NCBI GenBank assembly: GCA_963513935.1
Contig: OY740768.1
Span: 33,850,216 to 33,914,215 of the forward strand
From: Aphrophora alni
Lineage: Eukaryota > Arthropoda > Insecta > Hemiptera > Aphrophoridae
Length of the DNA stretch: 64,000 nucleotides
Direction of reading: 5' to 3'
The position numbers and the translations under genes are program-made. The notes beneath the pieces are model-generated. The model saw only the letters and a list, made by a program, of their open reading frames with translations. It was not told the origin of the DNA and ran no database searches. Below are positions 34,402 through 49,400 of the stretch, one piece after another. Within the stretch, counting starts at the first letter, position 1. The number at the start of each line of letters is the position of its first letter.

Positions 34402-37400
34402 ATGGAATCTCAAGAAATCGTTATTATTGATAGCGAACCTATATATGAATTAGTAATTGAAGGTATGTAATTATTAACATTTATCTTTTATTTCTTCAAA
34501 TTAAATTGTATTCACATTTTTTGCTCTGAAACTTAAGAAGACAGTGTTTTGAATATGAACACATTTTATTTTATTTAAGCTAAGCCCTAAATACATTTTT
34601 AATTCTTAAGTCCATCCAAAGACAAATATTTTGATCTATGAGGAGAGGGTTGAATATTTTGTTAAAACACTCTTCCAAATAGTCTTGAAAATTTTTACTT
34701 AAAATTACTGTATAGTGATGAATGGATAATACAATAGATTTATTATAATCAGATATCAGATGTAATATTTGAATGCTTATATGTAAAATTGTATTATGCA
34801 TACTGTAAATAAATGTAATAATGATAAAACTAATGAACTGTTAAACATTATTGTTTTTAAAATCTAATTATTGTTATTAAATCTAATTTAGACAATTGTA
34901 TAACTAATCTCCAGATATTCCCTCCTTATCGATCAAGCTAAAAAGACGAGTCTTGAATTCGGAAATAGAAATTCTATCTGCATATAAAGCTTCACCACTA
35001 ATTGTTTTCTGTCTAATGCCAAAACGTTTCTTCCACCAGTCCAACCAACCATCACTCGCTGTAAATAAGGTGTCTTCTCCTTCGATCTGAACAGCCTTTT
35101 CCTGAAGTAATGGGCCAGAAATAGCCATGCCTTTCCCCCATCTGATACTCATGCCACAGATATAAAGACTCTTCAACCTGTGAATGTTTATCTTTTTTCA
35201 TTGTCTTTCTTATTTTAATGCCACTCCCACTTGCTTGATTAGCACACCACTTTTCTATTTCATTACAGTTTTTTTTTCTAGTCACTGACAGTGCTTGTCC
35301 CCACTCCTAATTCTAAAGCGATCTTTTTCACAGACTCACTAGAATCCAATCTTTTAATGGCACGAAGTTTTCCTCCTAATGTCACCACAACTCACTTCCA
35401 TTTCTCCGTCATAATAAATATACTGTATTGTACAGAACAAAACATATGTACATATTGTAAATGGAATAAAAGTTAAATGGTCTACTCAAATAAAAGTTAA
35501 GGCACGGCACTAGACATGTCTCCCACACAAACTGAGATCTAATGTCACTAATGCTATATGTAAACAACGATGCAGAATATGACACGAGAATGAATAAGAT
35601 TGTTCAAAATAAGATACGAGAGAGGGAGGGGGAGGAAGAGAGAGAGAGAGAGAGAGAGAAAGCCTACTGAACACAGTGGTCATAAAAACAATTAGGCCTA
35701 CTGTGTTTCCACAGTACGAGGCATAATTTTTAAGTAAGCTCTGGTTTGAAATAAAAACAAAATGAGAAAATATAATAAATTGTATTCTATAAATAGAAAC
35801 TACATTTATTTAGTTATTTTCTACATAGTTTGGGTTTGACTTCATTATATTTTTCAATAGTGTTTTACTAGCTTTTTCATTCCCTGTTTGAAAAATTATG
35901 CTGCCTGCGATTTAAACCGGTCACATATTATTTTCCAATTTGACGTTATCATACAACCTTTGCGATGCAAGCCAGAGTTTAAGGTGAAGAAAAAGAAAAT
36001 AATCACTAGGAGCTAGATCAGGGCTATAGGGTGTTAATTAAAGATTTCCCAACGAAATCGTTTCAATTCACTTACTTTAACATTTGCAGCATGTGGCCTG
36101 GTCATGCAAAAACAAAATTCTATATGATAGCATACTACAACAGTTGTTTTGTATACCTCTTCTTAGATTTCTGAACATACCATGTATGAATCGGATGTCA
36201 CAGTAATTCCTTAATAACAACGTACTGCAAGTAAGATATCACTTTTGTCTTAAAAACAGTAATCATGAGCTTCTTTAGTGAACATTTATGTTTACACTTC
36301 TTTGGTCTTGGTGGTGATGAATGCCTCCATTGCAAAGACTCCTGCTATTAACATTAAGAAACATCAAAAGGCAATTTTTTTGTGTCAATTTCTTCTATCG
36401 AATCATGTGTGAACAAGGATTGTTCTTCATCGTAAACCTTTATTCGCCCTTCTCGGAATTAACAGCACTACTGTTTTACTTTTGGATCACTCATAATTGG
36501 CCTGTAAACGTCGGCCGCCGAAATGTTTTGCCGTAAAAAATTAGTTTACTGTTTGTACTTCACACTTAGCGGGATCACTAAATTGCAGCACTCATAATCG
36601 AATTAATGTGAACAACTAACTACAAAATTACTAAACTATTGTTGCTAATAACTCGCTATTGATTCGCGTAAACATACTATGCTATTTACTCTGTTTGCAT
36701 AAAGTATGTAGGCGGCAAATACAATCCATACCTCACTTACAAAACATGCCTTGTATAATATGAGGTTTGATTAGCTCTTGACTAAGATCACTAATATATT
36801 AATGAACCTTTAATTCGTAGATTTGATCCTAATTAACAACAAAGTAATTAACATTAGAAATTAAAACAAGGGAAACATGAAATAGTTACTTTCAAGATTT
36901 TTATTAAATAAAAGTTTTACTGACAGACGTAAGAAACTACAAAGTATTCTTCTTTTTCTTAGAGGAAGCCATGCAAACTTATTTTTGTTTTGTGTTTGTG
37001 GTAAAACACAAAACTTAAAAAGTTTGACTCTTTGGTAAAGAGCTTGAATGTGTCTGAACCTGCGTGACAAACATCAACATTCTCTGCAGTTGATTAAGTC
37101 ATTATTTAGTGCAGTTATAATGTTTGTTTAGTGTGCTAGAATAATGGTAAGTTTAAAAGTTAAACAAGACTACATGTATGTGTTGAAATTCAGTGGCATA
37201 AAAGATTTAGTGAATGACATCAGAACGTAGAAGATTATGAACGGCCTTGACGATCAAGAACTGAAGAAAATGTAAGCAGAATTAGCCTGATTGTTTAAAA
37301 AGACCACTGATTCAGTGTCTGAGTGATAGCTGAAGTTCTGAATATTGACAGAGAAACTGGATGAGGATTTCAACATACAAACACAACACTGCAAGAAAAA

Positions 37401-40400
37401 CATGTTGCAACTACTTTATGCTGACCTAACTTTTATTTAAACATTTTTTTAAAACCATCACTTATAAAGAAACTTGGCTCTTCCAGTATGATCCTGAGAT
37501 GAAATGACAGTCGATTCAACACAAAAAATGAAATAATTTTATCATAGCAAGTTCAAATTTAATACTGGTACTCTCTGTTATAAGCGGTAGATGCGTTCCG
37601 GCAAAGTGCCACATAAAGCAAAACCGTGTATAAAGAGGACTATTTATAGTCTTGTGCAATAAGAGTCATATGTACTGTACTATAGTTTAGTATTGATATT
37701 GATCAACTAGGTTTATGTTAAAAAGGATTTTAGTAAAATAAGCTGTTTTATAACGGAGACTGCCTGTACACCATGTTCATTGTGGTTTTTTTTTTTTTTT
37801 TTTTTTTTTTTTCAAGGTTATAATTTTGAAAAAATGAGTACCAGAAGGCACATCAGTGAATTTCCTTTTTGATTAGGAAGTTTTGATAAAGCGGAAAGAG
37901 TCAAAAAAAAGACCAGAACTTGTGGGTAAATTATTTTATTCCTCACCAGAACAAAACCATGTAGCACTTTGTGTGAAGCAGTTTTCAACCGACAAACACA
38001 TTACTATGCTGGAACATATTTCATATTTGCCAGGTTTGACACCATGTGATTTTTTTTCTTTTCTTTAAAGAGAAATTTGTGCTTAAATGAACATGTTTTA
38101 AGTCATTTATACTGTAATGAAGAAAACAACAGATGTATTAAAACAGCTGACGGTAACTATTCTGTAGTGTGCATTTCAACTAGTGGAAAACAAGACTGGA
38201 TCAGTGTGTAATTGATAATGGTGATTATATTAAAGTTGAGCTAGCATTCAATTTTTTCCTTGTAAAGACGAAAACCTCTCAGTCATAATCAACATTTAAA
38301 AAAGTGATGAATTATTGTGTTTTAATTCATTGTTTTCATATTTTATACAAAATACAATTTTATTAATCCTTAAATAACCCCAAATTAACTTATTATATAA
38401 GTACGAGGGGGATCCAAAAGTAACGAGAATTGGGCTGGTGAGGAGGAGGTTTGAAAGACCTTTTTTCTGTTTCGGCAAAAACGTAAAATGACTGACTGCC
38501 GGGAGCAACGTGAAAAATTTTGTTTCCTGTTGAGGAAAACGCCCGCAGAAACTCTTGTAGTGCTTAAAACAGCTTATGGGGAAGCTACTTTAAGTAAAAC
38601 ACGTGTCTACAAGTGGTTTCAGCGTTTTAAAAATGGAGAAATGTCGACTGAAGACCAGCCTCGTTCTGGGCACCCTTCAATGTCAAGAAATGACGACAAC
38701 GTTGAGAAAATCAACACTGTGGTTCGTGAAGACCGTCGTTGAACCATTGATCAATTAGTTGCGATGTCTGGGTTGACTTGGAGTTCAATCCAGAGGATTT
38801 TATCGGAGGATTTGTGGCGCACAGGGGATTGGTCCTTCCATCATAACAAACACACCTGCACACACCGCCCTTTCTGTGAAGTAGTTTTTGACGAAAAACG
38901 GTATGACACCGATTGCTCCCCCCCCCCCCCCATTCACCGGATCTTGCTCCCTGCGACTTATTTTTTGTTCCTCCAACTCAAATGGATATGAAAGGTAAAT
39001 GTTTTGAGACCATGGAAGAGGTGAAACAAAAATCGCTGGATGGACTAAAGAACATTCCATTAAATGAATATCAACATTGTTTTGAACAATGGAAGAAACT
39101 ATTAGAGAAGTGCATTGCAGTCAATGGTAATTACTTTGAAGGTGAAAAAATTTGGTGTAAAAATTTTGAATAATATAGGAGTTATGAACAAATTCCCGTT
39201 TTTTTTTTTGGGGTCCCCCCTCGTAAATATGTATAATATACATATAGTCTGTAAAATTTACATTTCCTTAAAGCTTATGGAAATTTAGTAATTTTTATAT
39301 AATTATACATTAAGCATTTCTTCATTTTATAGTTGATTAATCTGTTGCAGATCCATCAGAGAAGAAGGATTTAAGGTCAAAGAATGACTATTGTTCGTTT
39401 TTCACCTTATGCAGATTTTGTACAAATCCGAAAGGAGATTATGGTTCAAATATATTTGGATGCAACAAAATAGCCAAAGAAATAAATGAAATGATAAACT
39501 TTGTCTTTCCAGGGAAGGTAATTTTAATATCATATTTTAAAATTTATTGTAATCACTTGCTAATACTTAGTTCGTTATTTTGATTTAAACTTATTAAATT
39601 TTAGTGAATTATGAATTTAACTTTTTAAACATTTGTTTTTGTTGATGTTGTTATAGATAAATTAACCATTGTGAAAACATTTATGAGAGTGTTAGTAAGT
39701 TATGAAATTTTAATGCTCCAGTTTTTTTCTACCACTAAATACATTTGTAAATCTTTTTTACTTTAAAATATATTTCATATTTGTTACAAGTTAAGGAATA
39801 CAAAAATTTTAAGTACAGGATGTAAAAAAGTACATATCGACTTGGACAAGAGTACTGATGTTCGGTAGTCACTTATTGCATTAACTTCATGCATGCACTT
39901 GTCAGTAGGCCTACAATGTAACATCATCTTGTCAGGGTCATTCATATAGCTCTGTACTGTATTTTCTGAGTTTAGTGTAGTGACAGCTACTAATCTGAAA
40001 TGTTGTGTTTGCTTTGTTCGGTTTTTTCCGTTCACTTAGTAGTTTATAACCTACGTATTATTTGTTACACTGTACATAGAAATGGTTGGAAATCATAAAC
40101 ACAGTTCAATATGCTAAAAGATAAACTTGAAGATTTAAAACATTTAGATAAAGGTGAAAGTAGAACAAAATTAACAGCTTAATTTGGTGTTGGGAAAGCG
40201 ACAATAAGTGACTAGAATAAAAACAGATCCAAAATTGAAGAGTTTTCCAGCATAGGATCCGAGAAAACTTTTGAGCAGTTCAAAAATCATCAGAATTCAA
40301 CAGAGTCTTGATGAAGCCTGATACAAGACAAAGTGATGTTCCCTTCAATAACCCTTAATTCAAGAAAAGATAGTCTATCTTAATAAGTTGATAAATGGTG

Positions 40401-43400
40401 ATCTTTAGAGGGGGCAAAATCTTTACATAAAAATGCTTCACGCAGAAGCACATTTCTCTGTCATTTTGTCATTAAACATTTTCAAACAAAACTCACATAT
40501 AAAACGAAGAGTCAATCTACTCTGATTTCTTTTTACATTTTAAATATTATTTTCTTCTTTTTCTTATAAGACTGCTCAAAATAACCGATTTTTGCAATCA
40601 GTTTGTACAAAAACTATTTATGTTATCAACATAATAGAAAGGTTTCCAAGTAGTACAGAATTGATCGTTTGAATAAAATCTATTTCAGACCGAATGGAAT
40701 ATATTTAACGAACATATTTGCTTCAGCGCAAAGATTTACGTAACCATGATTACACTGAAATGAGAGACCCCTTGTTTGGAAATATTGAACTATGTCAGTT
40801 ACTGTTGGAAGGATACTGTAGTCAATCATAAAATATACTACATGATATTTCGTTTCACAGTTAGTTGTTATTTATATTGCTTGTTATTTATTTAACTCGC
40901 CATGCCTTTCTCTGTCAATGTCTATAAAAATTTTAAAGTTATAGTTTTGTTTTAAAGTTTTACTTACATGTCACGATAGCATATTTTAATTTTATTCAGC
41001 TTCCAGAATCTACCAATTGTTCAAATGTAAATGTAAGTATGTTTTATTGCGTAATTGAAAGCATACAATAGATTTTTGAGTTTCTTACAAAATGTATGAA
41101 TTTTAGATAATGCTATCAACAAACTATTATCACACAATGAACAGTCTGAAATAAAGCCATCTCTGTTTAAATGTAACATGGATTAAACCGACTGTGAATC
41201 ATAAAATATTTCACAAAGTTGTTTAATATACAAATTCACTGAGATATAAGGAGACTTTAGGAGCTCATTTAAATGTAAAAATTAAGATAAAGTCTAATAA
41301 ACATAGGTCTGAAAACGCTTATTTCTCATAAGTCCACCATTTTGTATAAAAAAATCATAAATGTGGAATTATAAAAGATATTGGGTTCAAATTTGATACA
41401 TGCATTATTATTTATGTTGTTTTACAAGTATACAAAAACAAACACTTTATTTTTTATTATTTTCATAATGACGGTAGTTTAAATATGTTTAACACCAAAT
41501 ATCTCGAAACCCGTTAATTTTTTTGAATCTATTTCCACAGTTGTTTTTGTAAAAAAACAATGGCGTCTTGTAACCTATGTTTATATGAATAGTTTTCTTT
41601 ATTTTTACATGTATAATGAGTTCCCAGTCTCCTCATAACCACCCTGTATATTCATTCATATCAATATCCGAAGCACCTGTATGTATACAGAGATGCTAAA
41701 TTATTATTCTCATAAGATTTTACCACAGTACTATAAAGGATTGCATTACTATTATAAAATATATTTTCTACTAATCTTTTACTTTCTCAAATAATATACA
41801 CAGTATATAAAAGAAGGCTATGTAATTGACAAAATATCTAATACTGAGATTTCATTAGAAAATCCCATTTAGTTACTTGAGTAAATGGTAACCAGACATA
41901 CAATCGTTTGCAGACAATGGCCTGATAGTAATTCCTGGAATTGGTATATTTGAAAATAGACATCAAAGTCCGTGAGAAAGAAATGTAGCATAGCAATCCA
42001 CTGGGTCAATGACAGTCTGTGTGTGCCGATCAGTCCTCTTAGTTATTTTCTGAGAGATTATATAATTTGCAAATAATTTTTTTTCCCTTTTGCCTTTTCT
42101 TAAATTTATTACGAGTAATGATTGATTGGATAGGAGGCGGGGGATATAAATGCTATCTGTGAACTGAGAATCATTTTAGCAGATCAACAGGTGGCAAAAA
42201 AATTACATTGCAGAATTTTCTGACATTATTTCATTGCAAAACTATTCGCCATAACAATTGTACAACTATGGTGGGACTGGGTTGAATTTTAAGGCATTTT
42301 AGGCATTATCTAAAAAAGCTTAGTGGCTAAAAGAGAACTAAGTGCTCCTGGATTACGATGTGCAAAGAATGATTAATGGTCTTAGTTTGCAGCAATGCAT
42401 TTGGAAATAATAAATTGCCACTCATGGTATAGGGAAATCAAAAAACTCTGAGGGGGTTTTAAGAATATTAGTGTCAACTCACTTTCTGTTTATTAATAAA
42501 GCCAAAAAAGCATGGATCACCAGTGCTTTATTTAAGGAATGGTTTGATGTTCATTTTGTACCAGCAGTCAAAAAAGTTTAGTGCCAAAAATAATTATCAC
42601 ACCGGATGTTACTTATCATGAACAATGCTACATCACACCTTGCAGCCTAAGTACTTACAGAGACATAAAAGCCATTTTTTTACCTCCAAATTTAACATCT
42701 CTGTTACAATCTATAGACCAACAAGTTCTTATAAGTATAGAGTGTACATATAAAAAAAAAGCTTCTTAGATTGCTTTTTGAAAATGAAGACACAATGCAA
42801 ACCATTTTCCAAGTTTTTAACAAAATAAATGTCAAAATTGCGATCTATTAGGTAGCTGCTGAAACATGGGAAAATGTTAAACAGCAATTGTTGAAAAGTT
42901 GTAGTCAAAGGCAGATCTAACAAGTTGATGAGAGAATTAAAATCTTACAATTTGTGCATCAAATTCCTGGCTGTGAGGAATCAGATAACACAAATGTGAA
43001 TGAGTGGCTAGCTGCCAATACGAAGATCATCAAATATTGACGGATCAGGAGATTTTATCTCTACTGACACAAGAATGTAACCACGAATCTGATGGAAAAG
43101 AAGAGCCATGTGATTCTAGACAACCAATTTCTATTGCCCAATTTAATCAGGTGCTTTCTGAAATGACCATGTCAAGTAATAAGTTCAGTTACTTGCTTAA
43201 GATGTCCTCACCACACAACCATTTGCTCACCAAATGCTCACCAGTCGAGCATTTGGAGCTCTAACAAGTTTTTGGCTGGTGTTTGTCCAGAGTAGTTCTG
43301 CAATCAAATCAATGACAGTGATCTTCTCTGGACCATTTTTCAATAGCACTATAGGCAGTTGATCTGCTATTGCCACATGGTAGGCTTTGGTCCCATGAAT

Positions 43401-46400
43401 GTGTAGCGTTATTACAAACGCGACACAATTTCCTATTCAAAATTAGACATTCCAGAAACAAAACATTACATTTCATTCTTTTCATTATATTCAAAACATT
43501 CAACTCTCTGTACAGTAATCGGTCATCCGTCCATTGCTACAACCTGGCGGAGCCAACTCAACTCTAGAATCAGGTGATGCGTTAATCTTGTAACATCAGA
43601 CAGACCTTGCCTTGACAGAAGGACTTTAGGCTACGTTTAATTCGCATAACAATTTTCTGTGTCTTGTTAATAGATTTTTTTAAAACTAAACGTTAGGTTC
43701 GAATAAAAGTTTTTAATATAAAAGAAGGAAATTAATTCTTTGTGTTTAGCGTGGTGAATTAGACTGTGATTTTTGCTTTATAGAAAGTAAAACGAATTGG
43801 ACTGTGATTTTGTTTTATAGAAAGTAAAACCATGTTTGTTCGTATGAATTAAGGTTCTGCAATTCACTTTAATTAAGCTAAATTAAATATTTCATGGACA
43901 CAAGTGGTCTAAATAAACGTTTCGAACACTATATGTCCATATTTAAATAACAATTTATCGATGCGAACTTGGTATTTTACCGATACATGTTGCTAAGTGA
44001 TATACAAAGGTTGTTTTTTTTTGTTAATATATGTGAAATTATCATTCAAAAACTCAAGAATAGTACGAAAGCATAATTGTCTAAAAACGTACCGGCTTCA
44101 GGAAAACAAAAGTAATATTTTTTTAGCAATAAAATTAAAGCAATAATTACGTATTACTAAGGATGTAGATAAATCTTATTAATTTTGTAGCGTAAATCAC
44201 TACATTCGTTATGACATAATAATGCAACTTTAAACTCATATTGTAAAGAGCCCTATATTTTTTCTTCTCGTTATTTAGTTTTAAGAATTTTTAATATTTA
44301 TTAATATTATATATGGATGAGATGTCCTTTGTTGAATTTAAATAATTATTAATATTATATATGGATGAGATGTGCCTTGTTAAGAAAATCTGTATGCATG
44401 TTCTGTTATAATCGTATTTATTGTGAATTGATATTTTGTTGATAAGTGGAATGAATTTGTAGTTGATAAAATGCCAATTAATTTTGTGTGGCATTAATCA
44501 AAATGTTATTCCAATAAAAATATAGAAACAGTTTTTGTGTGTAGACACCACATATATTTAAACTGACATGTACTATCCCTAATAGGTCCCCCCACCCGTT
44601 TCCAATTACCCTTTTCTTGAAGGTGATACCAATGTACCTTCTCTGGCCAGCTTGTTGCCCTCTATGCCCTGGCATCCAAACTGGTTGCACCATAAAAAGA
44701 CAGGCAAGTTTGGAAATACAGTAGAGTCTCGCAAACTCGGCACTCGATAACCCGGCAGTCCGGATTACTCGGCGACCCCGACAGGAAAAATACATTGCTA
44801 AAAACAGAGATGTTCGTAAAAGTTCGGCAGATCCCAAAGCGAGCATTAACTTCGATCGCTCGAATTGTTGATGATACTTTTCCCACGTTAAACTCGTCAC
44901 AAAGCTTTTTTACAGATTCCCCTTTGTCAAGTCTTTTTAACACATTTACCCGCATCTCAATTGAAACCAACACACGCTTCAGTTTTCGTAACTCGCTCAT
45001 TTTTATTTACTGTATATACTGTGCGTAGATCATAACCCGTCAAAGAAAACTGAAAAGAAATGTTATATTTTCCATAATGTATACTAAATTGATTCGTGGA
45101 AAAAAGCAGCCCATCAAACGTTTTTGCAGGTGTATGTCTGCTATACAGACGAGTGCCAATGCCGCGGTGTTTTTACGCCGCCGACAATGGGATACCGCTA
45201 TCAACAAAGTTGTTTGACCTGCCGCTTTGGTGCCGTGGTGTTTTTACACCGCCGACAATGGGATACCGCTATCGACATAGTCGTTTGATATCACCGCCGC
45301 TTTGGTGTTTCAATTATAATTTATTTTTTGCCCTTATTCCCGATAACCCGGCATTTCACAAACTCTGCACACTTCCGGTCCACATTACGCTGAGTTTGCG
45401 GGACTCTACTGTACTTAGGAAACATTCCCACACAAGCTTGGAGGGGATCTGGAGATCTTACTTGAGTAAAGGGTATTGAGGGCGGCCTGATAGTTCGATA
45501 GGATAGTCGAATAGGCATACAAATATTTTTTAACGAGTTGTAGGTTTTGACTGATTATTATTCTACAAAATCTCTTGTCTACAATGAGATATTAATACTT
45601 AATAATAAAAACATACTCTATCAGGATTCAAACAGTAAGAATGAAGCCTTAAATTTAACCAATTTGCACAACAAACATTTTTTGCAAAGAATGCCACATA
45701 AGATTGTGGGTTCGAATCCTAATCAGGACACAAGGTTTAGTCTGTGCAGTTTGGTTCTTTCCAACCTGTGGTATGGCGGAGGGAGGGCCCACTATAAATA
45801 GTGGTTGGCTTGAGAGAGTTGACGGGGTTGGTTTGTATCCAGCTGCACAAACCACACCACTTTTGTAAGTTTTATTTTTGTAGATGTAATAACTTTTTTT
45901 TAAACTATAAAATAGATACATTGGGCACTTGATAAAGTTATATTAAAATAAACCATTTAAAAGCATTTAAATTCATTCTTAAACATTAAAAACTATAAAA
46001 AAAAAGTTAAGTACCCTTGGGTTGCTTTTTTTCTTGATTATAGAAAAAGTTTTTTTTTAACGTTTGGTACTTATATCTCTTAAACTATTTGAATTATTGA
46101 ACCTAATTTTTTACAGCATGTTCCTGTATCTAATATCTACCTTCTGTACTAGAATTATTATTATATTTTAAACAAAAATATCCATTTAAAAAATTTGATT
46201 TAAAAAATGTTGTCAAAAAATGAAGAATTTATTTTAAAAAGTTGCTGCTTTAAAATTTACTTGGGTAATTTAATGTTTCTAGTACAGTAGCTCTACTATG
46301 TACAGGTAAGCAGGTATACAAAATTTCAAGACCCTATCTTCAACAGTTCATGAATAACAATGTGTACCTAAATGTTAGTAATTTAACATGGATGATATAG

Positions 46401-49400
46401 AACTTTGGACTCCCCTTAAGTGTAAAAGAATTTCTTAATATTTAAGCTAGTTGAATTGATTGATATCCAATCATATACAATTCTTTGTAAGTTTTACCAC
46501 AAGGCTGAGAATGGTACTTTAGCCCACTTGACGCTGAATTTAGTTAAAAAGAATGCATTTGATTTTTTTCACTCAACACCATAATGTAGGCTTTTAATAA
46601 ATACTTTACAAATAATCATTATACTGAACAGAGCAAGACATTCCTGTATAACAGCCTTTCTCATACTGACTAATTTATCACAATTTACAGCCATTTGAAA
46701 TAAAAAATGTGTCTTGAAGACAACGTTTTCTGCTTATCTTGCTCCAACCCCCCAAAAAAATTGAAGTTAGCAACTCTTTGAATAGAAAATTGTTATAATA
46801 TAATATCCTTATTGCAACTTATATTTTCTTTTCTATTAAAGTAATCAAACTTCAGTCATGTACTTTGTGTATTTTATGCATTTTTTCCATGTCACATATT
46901 GTATTTACCCCTTAATTAGTCTAAATTTTGTTATAAACTATATTATTGAATAATATTGTCACTGAATTTATTTAACTCTGTCAAAGTGAGTTGATAGTGT
47001 GTGAGTAGCACAAGTTTATTGTATGGTAGTTTTAATATTCAAATTATCATATTTATTGGGTTTTTTTCTATTTTAATAATATCAGTATATTTATTTCTGT
47101 GACAGATTCATGAGGACGATGGTTTAACTCATTTCCTGTGCCTTGAATGCATTGATAAATTAAGACAGTGCTATGAAATACTTACAGTGTTCCTCGCTGC
47201 AGATACATATTTCAAAAACCACTTACCTGAACTTACTACAAAAAATTATCAAGAGGTAATGGTAGTATCTTTATAATACTACAAACAATATCAAAATTAA
47301 AATTTTATGTATTATAATTCACAATAACATATATATATATAGTAAGCCTCACTTCGAAGATAGACCACTAAGAGAAAATGGTGAAAGCACTAAGCTCTTT
47401 CTATTGGTTGCTGATGTATATAGAATTATGGCTTATGAGATTTACTGTGGGTTTTTTTTGTATATTTAACATCAATTTAATGTAATTGTTTATTTGATTA
47501 ATTATGAAAAATATAGCTTATTTCAAAATCAGCAAAATTGTTGCCAAATCACAAAACTTGCATTAAAGCTGCATCATAATCATTGTTTGACGTTTTGCCT
47601 CAACGGATCATCTGACAAAACCTCTTCCATTCCCAATGATCTATCCACAACTCTTCCTCCAGTTCTAACTCCAACTCTAGGACTGCATATCCTAATGAAT
47701 TGGAATCTTCCATCTTTTTCATGGCTCTCCCATAGGTCTTTTCTCCTTTTCTACTCTATTGTTCTTCTAGGCATTCTAATTATGCATAAGAGATAGTGCT
47801 GCATGATTTTCTTGAAAAATTTAATAGTCCTACTTTTTCATGTTCAAGGCAATTTAAAACTCTTCTAATATCAAGACATTAAAATTGATTTTACAAAATG
47901 AACACTGGAGTAAGATTGACAGTTTTGAGAAAATCAATTTTTACTTAAACAGCTTGTCCCTTTAAGAAGAATAGATTCACTACTAAATATATAAGTAACA
48001 AGTGTATGACATCTGGAATTTTAAAATCAAGCAAGAATCTTAAATTTTATAGTGAAATAAGTAAATGTAGTATAGATTCAATTTTTAAATTATTCTTCTC
48101 AAACTTTAAACGAATATATAAATGAGTTATAAGATCCGCTAAGTCATATGAATTTAATCAAAAAAGAAAGCCTTTAAAGCACACAACATTAATCTAAAAA
48201 TAGAAGGAAAGTATTGTCCAAACCCAATTATGCTGGTGAATGCTTTCAATTTTTTTTTTTTTTTTTTTTTTTTCAGTGTAGGATCTTCCAATGCAACAGA
48301 AAAAAGTGTACTTTAATGAACGAGCGAAATGGTTGTTATCACAATTTGGACACTTTGCATCAACATTACACAATTTTCACTTTTGTAACCTGTTATACCA
48401 CATTGTACACAAACTTCCTATTTAGAGCAAGTGTTCTAACATGAGTTCAGTGCGAGACAGTTGACCCACCGGACATGATTTTTATTAACTATGTTTTTTT
48501 TTAGAATTATTTTATTTTAATAGTGTTTCTTTTGTGGTATAACAGTATATGTGACTTTGTATAAAATTCCCATGAAGTAATTTAGTAGACCTTTCTTAAT
48601 GCATCATTAATACAAAATAATTAACACAAAAATTTTAATGATTGATTTACCTCTATTTTTTTACTAGTATTTTATTTGTATATAAATATAAATAAAATTA
48701 GAAATTCCAATATCTTGACCTTGAAATTGAATGAAATTGTTTAATGTAATTGTATTAGATTCACTTAGCTGTTCACTTAGCTAATCTTATTATTGATGTT
48801 TCAGGCTTCAAAAGTTGAAGATAAACCTGTTTCTACTTTTAGTGATGTGGAGAGTAACATCAACAACATTATTGAATTGTGAGTAATAGCAATATTATAA
48901 TAAAACTAGTGTATCACATCACAACAAAGCTTGGGAGTAGGAGGTAAAGATGTCTTCCTCCTGCCAAGGTTCAATTTTTTTTCAGCTTTATTTTCGTATA
49001 TATAACTGTCTCCTTTTGAATATTTATTGATATTATTTCTTTATAGCCGATTTCTTCTGATCACTGCTAGGAGTAAGAGACAAAAAAAAATGTATTTACA
49101 TGCTTATACAACTGTTTGTTTCCTTGCAATGATTACTTGATCAAACAATATTATTCGTCATAACAGACTACTTATGGTTACTGCTTGATCATACCGCATC
49201 TCTGTACTATATTTTCAACAAATTAATCTCTTGGTATATGTAATAGATGCTTTCACTGTCAACACTTCTGCATGTGGCCTCAACTATGCTCTTTCCACAC
49301 TCTGACTTTATGTTGTAATGACTGATCTCATCAATACAGGGTAAATCTTACACCAAAAGTTTTACTATACAACTCCAGACTTAACTTAAAATATTCTAAA

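Noticed and set aside
38800..39060. 86-codon minus-strand frame
   Set aside because: Antisense shadow of the mariner transposase remnant; the glycine run comes from a poly-C stretch.
45321..45518. Minus-strand frame across the pogo border
   Set aside because: It spans element and flank, and only the flank part (RNase H in another frame) is meaningful.
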